A stretch of 64,000 bases of DNA, from positions 33,126 to 97,125 of the forward strand of contig CAKMIA010000004.1 of NCBI GenBank assembly GCA_927353735.1, read 5' to 3'. The translations under genes and the position numbers were made by a program. Shown here piece by piece: positions 57,507-64,000 of this stretch (position 1 is its first letter; every line of letters starts with the position of its first letter). The notes under the pieces were generated by a model. It was not told the DNA's origin and did not search any database. It saw only the letters and a list, made by a program, of their open reading frames with translations. This DNA comes from an uncultured Veillonellaceae bacterium (GTDB taxonomy: Bacteria; Bacillota; Negativicutes; Veillonellales; Dialisteraceae).

Positions 57507-57522
57507 CGTTCCACGTGAAACA
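57507..57522. other. parS centromere-like site
   Basis: The sequence CGTTCCACGTGAAACA matches the Bacillus parS TGTTCCACGTGAAACA at 15 of 16 positions. ParB/Spo0J binds such sites near the replication origin. No other 16-base match was found in the window; a partial match lies about 55 bases to the left (GGTTTCACG, from 57456). Confidence 0.85.
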
Positions 57523-57574
57523 GCGACACCCGCTGTCCCTGTCCGCTTCCTATCCATTTCCGCGCCGGGAAAAA

Positions 57575-57670
57575 CGGAAATCAACAAAACGCGCCGCACC
57601 GCCCGCCGGAAATCAATGAAAAATGCCATTTCTGAAATCGGAAATCCATAAAAAATGCCCGTCCGCCAGA
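57575..57670. repeat. Three 32-bp-spaced direct repeats
   Basis: CGGAAATC starts at 57575, 57607 and 57639, exactly 32 bases apart. After it the second and third copies read (A/C)AT(G/A)AAAAATGCC and the first AACAAAACGCGCC. A weak fourth (GGGAACTCAT) begins at 57671, in phase. About 21 bases are shared. The period is three helical turns, as in protein-binding arrays. Confidence 0.7.
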
Positions 57671-57725
57671 GGGAACTCATTTTCCTCTCCCCGGCGGCGC
57701 GGCAGGCGCCGCCGTTTCCGTCTCC

Positions 57726-57767
57726 TAAAAAACACCCCGCTGCCGTGAGGTCTGCGGGGTGTTTTTA
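57726..57767. terminator. Bidirectional terminator
   Basis: AACACCCCGC / GCGGGGTGTT is flanked by A6 and T5. Confidence 0.8.
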
Positions 57768-57771
57768 CATA

Positions 57772-57800
57772 GAAAAACCGGCCCTGCGGGGCCGGTCACC
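57772..57800 (-). terminator. Terminator after the acidic-protein gene
   Basis: On the minus strand ACCGGCCC-CGCA-GGGCCGGT is followed by TTTTTC, just after the gene's stop. Confidence 0.8.
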
Positions 57801-57802
57801 GG

Positions 57803-58785
<983 letters not shown>

Positions 58786-58789
<4 letters not shown>

Positions 58790-60144
58790 GCGTTCTCCTT
58801 TCCGGCAGGCTCATCCTGCCGCTCCATGACGAGCACTTTGTCGATGCGGCGGTTGTCGCAGTCGAGCACTTCGAAATGGAATCGTTCAAAATCCACGGTT
58901 TCGGCTTCCTTGGGGATGTACCCGAGGAGGTACACGATGAAGCCGCCCAGTGTTTTGTAGTAATCTTCCGCTTCGCCGGGGAGTTCCTCTTCGATGTGGA
59001 AATGTTCGCGGAAGTCGTCGATGCTGCACAGCCCTTCCACGAGCCAGGAATTGTCGGACCGGCGGATGAACCGGTTCTGTTCTTCTTTCATATCCTCCGC
59101 GTCGCCGGGCATGTCGCCCACGATCTCTTCGAGGACGTCATGGAGTGTGATGAAGCCGGAGAGCACGCCGTATTCGTCGATGACGATGGCTTCATGGACA
59201 CCCTTATCATGGAAGTTCTGGAGGACTTTCACGAGGGTGAGCGTCTCGGGGATGTATACGGTCTGGCGGAGCACGGCCCGGAGGGATTCGGCGATGGTGT
59301 GCTCCGGATGCTTGTGGCTGTCCATGAGGACGTCGCTCACGTCCACGATGCCGAGGAAATCATCGAGGGAGCCCCGCCCTACGGGGAGGCGGAAATGGTT
59401 GGTTTCCTCGAGGGTCTTCCAGATGTCCGCTTCGCTGTCCTCGATGTCGATCCAGTCGAGGCGGGTCCGGGCGGTCATGCAGTCCGCGGCGGTGAGGTCG
59501 TCCAGCTGGAATACGCGGTCCACGAGGATCGGCTCGGCCTTATCGAAGGTGCCGAGGCGGGCGCCCTGCTTGAGAAGGACGCGGATCTCTTCCTCGGAGA
59601 CGGGCTGTTCCTTGCCCATATCGATGCCGATGAGCCCGATGACCAGCTTGGTGGACCAGGTGCTGAAGAGCACGAGGGGCCGGCAGAGGGCGGAGAACAT
59701 GAGCATGGGCTTGGCGATGGCGCAGGAGGCCTTCTCCGGAATGGCGATAGCCAGCCATTTCGGCGCAAGCTCGCCCAGAATGAGGGTGGCGTAGGTGACC
59801 AGCGAAATGACGATGGCCATGGCCAGTCCGTGTGCATAGGGCGCCAGCGCGGGGAATTCTCTCAGCTTGTCCGCCAGCGGGACAGCGAGGGAAGCCCCGG
59901 AGAACATACCGGTGAGAATCCCGATGGCGGTGATGCCGATCTGGATGGTGGAGAAAAGGTTTTCCGGATTTTCCGCGATTTTGAGGGCATAGCCCGCTTT
60001 TTTATTGCCTTTTTTCTCCATCTCGCGGAGCTTCGTTTTCCGCGCGCCCACGATGGCGATCTCCGTCATGGAGCAGATGCCGTTGAAAATAATCAGTACA
60101 AAAATAATCAGTAATTCCGACCATATGTGGCCGCCGTCGTCCAT
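58786..60144 (-). CDS. CNNM/CorC-type protein (DUF21, two CBS, transporter-associated domain)
   Basis: This 452-residue protein has a DUF21 membrane domain with three or four helices (GICSMTEIAIVGARKTKLREM, LILGELAPKWLAIAIPE), a pair of CBS domains (VHEAIVIDEYGVLSGFITLHDVLEEIVGDM) and a C-terminal CorC_HlyC domain. Members affect Mg2+ and other divalent ion traffic; older databases call them hemolysins without good reason. The ATG at 60142-60144 has AAAGGA upstream, and TGATATAAT lies about 85 bases upstream. It is co-transcribed with the acidic protein. Confidence 0.9.
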
Positions 60145-60228
60145 ATATCCGACATCCTTTCTTCTGCGAATCTCCGGCGTTCTGCCGGCCATTGGGAGCC
60201 TTCTGCTCCTTTATGTTCATTATATCAT

Positions 60229-60237
60229 GAGGAGCAC
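60229..60237 (-). promoter_or_regulatory. Extended -10 of the CNNM-type gene
   Basis: On the minus strand TGATATAAT lies about 85 bases before the start codon. Confidence 0.55.
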
Positions 60238-60346
60238 CGGCGCGCGCCCGCGGGCGGAAAATTTCCCGCCGCAGGGGCCGGTGCCGGTCACCGGTATATT
60301 CTCCCGCTGTCCTGCCGTATAATGAAGAGAGAAAGGAAGGGATGAA

Positions 60347-61078
60347 ATGATGGACATGCCTTTTGATGCGGGGACGCTGGCGCTGTACGGCGCGGTCATT
60401 TTCGGCGCCAATGTGATCCAGGCGCTCACGGGATTTGCGGGGACGCTGCTCACGCTGCCGCCGTGCATTCTACTTTTCGGGCCGGATCTGGCGAAGGCGC
60501 TGGCCAATGTGGCGGGCTGGCTCCTGTGCGCCGCCGTGGCGTGGCAGAACCGGCGCTATCTGGACCGGCGGGCGCTGGCGCACATCCTCCTGTATATGTT
60601 TGCCGGCATGGCCGCCGGGGTGTGGCTCTACGACCGGGTAGACGCGGCGTGGCTCATCCCCTTCTACGGGGCGCTGCTCATCGCGGTGGCGCTGAAAAAT
60701 CTGTGCATCCACACGGAAAAGCAGCTCCCCCGGGCATTGCTTACAGTGATCCTTCTGGCGGCAGGCGTGATCCACGGCCTTTTCGTATCCGGCGGCGCCC
60801 TGCTGGTGGTGTATCTCGCGGCGGTGTTCCGGGACAAGCACGTGTTCCGCGCGAATGCCGCGGCGGTGTGGACGGTGCTGAATCCCTTCCTCATGGCATC
60901 GGACTGGGCGCACGGCATCTACACCGGCGATTTCTTTTTCCTCGCGGCCTTTGCGGCGGTCCCGCTTATCGCCGCGGTGTGGCTGGGCAACCGCATCCAC
61001 GAGCGCATTCCCCAGTCCCTGTTCCGCCGGCTCACCTATGTGCTGATCCTCCTGTCCGGCGCGATGCTCTTCGTGTGA
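60347..61078 (+). CDS. TSUP (TauE/SafE) family permease
   Basis: This 243-residue membrane protein has about eight hydrophobic segments and the family pattern FGANVIQALTGFAGTLLTLP, with the second repeat GVIHGLFVSGGALLVVYLAA. Members move sulfonates, sulfite or other organic anions out of or into the cell. AAAGGAAGG precedes a pair of ATG codons. TATAAT is at 60318-60323. It is divergent from the CNNM-type gene. Confidence 0.86.
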   Translation: MMDMPFDAGTLALYGAVIFGANVIQALTGFAGTLLTLPPCILLFGPDLAKALANVAGWLLCAAVAWQNRRYLDRRALAHILLYMFAGMAAGVWLYDRVDAAWLIPFYGALLIAVALKNLCIHTEKQLPRALLTVILLAAGVIHGLFVSGGALLVVYLAAVFRDKHVFRANAAAVWTVLNPFLMASDWAHGIYTGDFFFLAAFAAVPLIAAVWLGNRIHERIPQSLFRRLTYVLILLSGAMLFV

Positions 61079-61097
61079 CAGACTTCTGATATTCCAT

Positions 61098-61122
61098 GGC
61101 GGCTCTCCGGAGCCGCTTTTAT
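61098..61122 (+). terminator. Intrinsic terminator after the TSUP gene
   Basis: GCGGCTC-TCCG-GAGCCGC is followed by TTTTAT. Confidence 0.7.
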
Positions 61123-61170
61123 ATTGCCCTTCTCCCCTCGGCCCGGGTGTCCCGCAGCCCCGAAAGGGCA

Positions 61171-61206
61171 CAAAAAAAGAACCGCTCCCGAAGGAACGGT
61201 CCTTTA
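61171..61206 (-). terminator. Intrinsic terminator after the MFS gene
   Basis: On the minus strand GGACCGTTCC-TTC-GGGAGCGGTTC is followed by seven T residues. Confidence 0.85.
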
Positions 61207-61218
61207 TGAAATTTCGTA

Positions 61219-62433
61219 TCACTGGCCTTTGGCGAGGCGGCCTTCTTCCCAGCGTTCCGCCGAGAAATGACCGGTCTTGCCCAGCTCGATGTAGTAGAGG
61301 TAAATGCCGAAGAAGGCGATCGCCGCAGCGACGAGGTACACCATGGAGAAGCCGTAGTCCGGTACGAGGCCGCCCAGCAGGAACGGGCCGAAGCCGATGC
61401 CCAGATCAAGCAGTACGAAGTAGATGGACCGGAGAGAGCCCGCATGGCTCGCGAAGGAGCAGCGCAGGGTCAGATTGTGGCAGGTGGTGATCAGCGTCCG
61501 GTAGCCTGCACCGAAGAGGAAGCCTGCAATGAGGAGCATCCAGTTTGCCGAGGACAGGGACAGGGCGATCATGGAAACGACGATCAGCAGCAGTGCCGGA
61601 TAGACGGCCATGTCACGGCCGCACCGTTCCAGCAGGTAGCCTGCCAGAGGCCGGCAGAGGAAGGTCGCGAAGGCGAAGCAGTAGAAGAAGTACACGCCGC
61701 CCGCCGCGGGAAGTCCGCTTGCCATGGCGTATTCGCCGAGGAAGGTGATGACTACGGAGTAGCACACGCCGCCGAGAAAAGCGAGGATCGCAATGTAGAG
61801 CGCCCGGCGGACGAAGAAATTGTCCACCTTCACCGGCTTCTTTTCATCATCCAGCGCCCGGCGGATGATGGTGCGCCGCGGGAGCTGTACGAAGAAGGCC
61901 AGCAGCAGCGCCACCAGCGTCATGGCCGAAGCGGCCAGCGCGCCCGTATCGAGCATGCCCTCATCGATGATGCGGAGCGCCAGGAACGGACCTGCTGCCG
62001 AAGCCGCCGCCACACCGAGGGTGTAATATTTCGTGATGCGGTTCACCTGCTTCATGGGGGTCAGGGACGCCGCGGCTGTGCTCACCGCCGTGGTGGCTGC
62101 ACCGAAGGCCACGCCGTGAATGAAGCGTGCCGCCATGAAGAGGTACAGATTACCGATGGCCAGATAGGGCAGGGACAGGAGGAAGAAGAGCCCGGTGCTC
62201 ACAAGGAGCATGGTCCGCCGGTCCATCTTGTCCAGGAACCGGTTCACCGGTCCCCGCGTGGAAAGAGCGCCCGCCATGAAAAGCCCCGACGCGAGTCCCG
62301 CCACGCTGATGGACGTATCCCATTCGGCCAGCGTATAACTCACGGTCCAGAGCATCATCATGAAGTAGACCACATAAATCAGAAAATTGATGCCTGCATT
62401 GCATACGTATGCCCGTGCCCAGAGTTTCTGCAT
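61219..62433 (-). CDS. MFS transporter
   Basis: This 404-residue permease has twelve hydrophobic helices. The typical loop between helices 2 and 3 is present as GLFMAGALSTRGPVNRFLDKMDRRTMLL. I start it at the ATG 62431-62433 because AGGAGG stands five bases upstream; a longer frame upstream crosses the promoter. It is divergent from a LysR regulator gene that probably controls it. The substrate is unknown. Confidence 0.88.
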   Translation of the reverse strand: MQKLWARAYVCNAGINFLIYVVYFMMMLWTVSYTLAEWDTSISVAGLASGLFMAGALSTRGPVNRFLDKMDRRTMLLVSTGLFFLLSLPYLAIGNLYLFMAARFIHGVAFGAATTAVSTAAASLTPMKQVNRITKYYTLGVAAASAAGPFLALRIIDEGMLDTGALAASAMTLVALLLAFFVQLPRRTIIRRALDDEKKPVKVDNFFVRRALYIAILAFLGGVCYSVVITFLGEYAMASGLPAAGGVYFFYCFAFATFLCRPLAGYLLERCGRDMAVYPALLLIVVSMIALSLSSANWMLLIAGFLFGAGYRTLITTCHNLTLRCSFASHAGSLRSIYFVLLDLGIGFGPFLLGGLVPDYGFSMVYLVAAAIAFFGIYLYYIELGKTGHFSAERWEEGRLAKGQ

Positions 62434-62508
62434 GTTTCCTCCTGTAAAAATTTCCAAATCCGTACGATCTGCCCACGTCGCGCCATCGGCGCGATTCCAC
62501 TGATTGTC

Positions 62509-62514
62509 ATTATA
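62509..62514 (-). promoter_or_regulatory. -10 element of the MFS gene
   Basis: TATAAT on the minus strand, about 75 bases before the start codon. A TTAGAC lies 18 bases upstream. Confidence 0.5.
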
Positions 62515-62559
62515 TGCAAAGCCCGATGATGCGTCTAATGCAGACCTTTCATGTGCTTC

Positions 62560-62574
62560 ATGCATAGCGTGCAT
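62560..62574. promoter_or_regulatory. LysR-type T-N11-A box
   Basis: ATGCA-TAGCG-TGCAT is a perfect 5-bp inverted repeat with T-N11-A geometry, about 50 bases upstream of the MFS -10 and 240 bases from the regulator's start. Half sites ATGCA(G/A) recur nearby. Confidence 0.7.
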
Positions 62575-62810
62575 TAATTTGGATTTAATTGGGGGAACTG
62601 CGCGTCCAGTGCGAAAGTACCGGTATTTCCGGTCTCTATTTATTTCCATTATGCATCATGTTCATGGAAAATTCCATAGAAAGCAGAAGAAAAATTTATA
62701 AAAATCATAGAAATTACAGAATTTGCCGTCTATAATAAAAATATGAAAGTATGCGCCAAATTCATGGAATGATGAATATACCAGCAGCTGCTGCGAAGGG
62801 AGGCCTCTCC

Positions 62811-63689
62811 ATGGAGATCAACCAGCTGAAATATTTCTGTGCGCTCGCCAATACGCGCCATTTCACACGGACCGCTCAGGAAATTTCCATTTCCCAGTCC
62901 GCGCTGTCCCGCTCCATCAACAAGCTGGAGCAGGAGCTGGGCACGCCTCTCTTCAAGCGGGGCAGCCGGGAGGTCCTCCTCACCGCCTCAGGGCAGCGCT
63001 TCCTCATCCATGCCGAGCGGGCCCTCCGCGAGCTGGAGCAGGGCCGGCAGGAGATCGAAAGCGAGAAGGACCCCGACCACGGCGTGATCAATCTGTCCTT
63101 CATGCACTCCCTGGGCATTCACATCCTGCCACAGCTCCTGAGCGAATTCAAGCAGCTCTACCCGCACATCCAGTTCAATCTGGATCAGGACAATTCCTCC
63201 GTGCTCGCCCAGAGCCTGCTTGCCGGCCGGTCGGATATCTGCCTGTGCTCCATCATGGTGAACATGGAGAAGCTCGCCTGGCTCTATCTCTACACGGAGG
63301 AGCTCTTCGCCGTGGTGCCGCCGGATCATCCCTTCGCCTCGCGGAAAAGCATCGACCTGAAGGAGCTGGAGGAGCAGCCCTTCATCACCCTGAAGCCGAA
63401 TTACAGCCTGCGCATCCTCACGAACCAGTTCTTCGCCATCTCCGGCATCCGGCCGTCCATCATCTTCGAAGGGGACGACATCAATACCGCGGCCTCCCTC
63501 GTCTCCGCCCATCTGGGAGTGAGCCTCCTGCCGCGCATCACCGGCATCGAGACCGCAGGCCTCGTCTTTCTTCCCGTATCCTTCCCTGTATGCAAACGGG
63601 AGATCGGCCTTGCGTGGAGCACCGCCCATCCCCTCTCGCCCGCAGCGCTCCTCTTCCAGCAGTTCGTCATCAACCGGTTCCGGAAATAA
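62811..63689 (+). CDS. LysR-family transcriptional regulator
   Basis: This 292-residue protein has an N-terminal winged helix (LKYFCALANTRHFTRTAQEI, SISQSALSRSINKLEQELG) and a C-terminal effector domain in two lobes. It starts at the ATG 62811 with GGGAGG seven bases upstream. LysR regulators often act on a divergent neighbour, here an MFS transporter, from a T-N11-A box between them. The inducer is unknown. Confidence 0.92.
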   Translation: MEINQLKYFCALANTRHFTRTAQEISISQSALSRSINKLEQELGTPLFKRGSREVLLTASGQRFLIHAERALRELEQGRQEIESEKDPDHGVINLSFMHSLGIHILPQLLSEFKQLYPHIQFNLDQDNSSVLAQSLLAGRSDICLCSIMVNMEKLAWLYLYTEELFAVVPPDHPFASRKSIDLKELEEQPFITLKPNYSLRILTNQFFAISGIRPSIIFEGDDINTAASLVSAHLGVSLLPRITGIETAGLVFLPVSFPVCKREIGLAWSTAHPLSPAALLFQQFVINRFRK

Positions 63690-63694
63690 AAATA

Positions 63695-63722
63695 AGACGC
63701 CTCTTACGGGGCGCCTTTTTTG
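63695..63722 (+). terminator. Intrinsic terminator after the LysR gene
   Basis: GACGCC-TCTTACGG-GGCGCC is followed by six T residues. Confidence 0.7.
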
Positions 63723-63957
63723 TGTGTTCTTTTTATAGGAAATGCTTTTTCTTTTCCTTTATATATAGGAAATCCTGCTCCTCTGTCTTTCAGTCCACGG
63801 CCGGAAGCTGAAAGGATATCCTGTCTTGCCTCCTCAAATCAATGAGTACAAGCATTAAGTCCCGGCACTCGTTGTTACAGAGATCATTCCCGTAATCGTC
63901 TCTCCATTCCCATGCAGGGATCCCCCTCTGCCGTCTTCCCTCCCATGCAGACACAAC

Positions 63958-63989
63958 GAAAAAGGACACACATTTCTGTGTGTCCCTTT
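63958..63989. terminator. Terminator near the right edge
   Basis: GGACACACA-TTTC-TGTGTGTCC is flanked by A5 on the left, so it acts mainly on the minus strand for a gene beyond the window. Confidence 0.65.
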
Positions 63990-64000
63990 CCTTCTTTATC

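Larger units (their letters stand above)
57304..57802. other. Intergenic region with parS, three 32-bp repeats and several terminators
   Basis: The 499 bases between the TDT and acidic-protein genes hold an orphan bidirectional terminator (57464-57500), a parS site (57507-57522), three 32-bp-spaced direct repeats (57575-57670) and two terminators for the leftward acidic-protein gene. A 73-codon frame at 57459-57680 on the minus strand lacks a ribosome-binding site and overlaps the repeats; I do not treat it as a gene. Confidence 0.65.
62434..62810. other. Divergent MFS / LysR control region
   Basis: The 377 bases are more AT-rich than the genes. They contain the MFS -10 (62509-62514 on the minus strand), a LysR-type box (62560-62574), and TATAAT for the LysR gene (62731-62736). 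I see no further gene. Confidence 0.65.
63690..64000. other. Right-hand end of the window
   Basis: After the LysR terminator there are 235 bases with a direct repeat TATAGGAAAT (63735 and 63766), no clear gene and no tRNA, then a terminator hairpin. A leftward gene may end beyond 64000. Confidence 0.5.

Noticed and set aside
57459..57680. Possible 73-codon minus-strand gene across parS and the repeats
   Set aside because: No ribosome-binding site, atypical composition and overlap with the repeat array.
63735..63776. Direct repeat TATAGGAAAT as an insertion-sequence scar
   Set aside because: Only two short copies with no inverted repeats or transposase.

Overview
The window looks like a GC-rich chromosomal segment from a Negativicutes bacterium (a diderm Firmicute, Veillonella/Selenomonas-like). 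The best evidence is a tandem pair of OmpM-type outer-membrane proteins, each with an N-terminal SLH domain, a coiled coil and a C-terminal porin barrel ending in Phe. Gene content (rpmH-rnpA-yidD-yidC-jag, mnmG-rsmG, lonC-dnaB, the atp operon next to a UDP-GlcNAc 2-epimerase) is otherwise Firmicute-like. Genus cannot be assigned from sequence reading alone. A near-perfect parS site and several typically origin-linked genes suggest the segment lies near the replication origin. No rRNA, tRNA or CRISPR array was seen.

Layout. 1-5.2 kb (minus): atpZ-I-B-E-F-H (cut at the left edge), with wecA-wecB upstream. 5.3-7.2 kb (plus): a YigZ-family protein and an AAA-type ATPase. 7.3-15.1 kb (minus): rpoB-rpoC. 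15.5-17.9 kb (plus): dinB and a PepT-like peptidase. 18-22 kb (minus): lonC-dnaB-udg. 22.2-27.2 kb: an accessory pair, namely an AT-rich, frameshifted KAP-family NTPase gene facing away from a UPF1-like helicase with a nuclease-like C-terminus. 27.2-30.4 kb: two ompM genes with strong promoters and related leaders. 30.6-38.5 kb (mostly minus): rpmH-rnpA-yidD-yidC-jag and mnmG-rsmG, with mmuM, a damaged SDR gene and a deformylase gene where mnmE is usually found.

38.5-47.6 kb is a mosaic: three EamA transporters, a YbjN-like protein, a nitroreductase, a PARG-like hydrolase, a secreted adhesin-E-like protein, two LarA paralogues and a DUF523 protein. 47.6-55.5 kb is a compact aromatic operon, aroF-tyrA-aroB-aroA-aroC-pheA-aroE-aroK, mostly with overlapping or touching genes. 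It is preceded by an unannotated 50-codon leader peptide very rich in Tyr and Phe codons and by an intrinsic terminator just before aroF. 55.7-64 kb: ferritin, a TDT transporter, an intergenic region with parS and three 32-bp direct repeats, a CNNM/CorC-type protein with an extremely acidic/lysine-rich partner, a TSUP permease, and an MFS transporter divergent from a LysR regulator.

The most interesting signals are the Tyr/Phe leader-peptide attenuator of the aro operon (ribosome-mediated attenuation where T-boxes would be expected in Firmicutes), the parS-plus-repeat region at 57.5-57.7 kb, the KAP/helicase island, the low-complexity D/E-K protein, and the relic 3' end of a third ompM copy.
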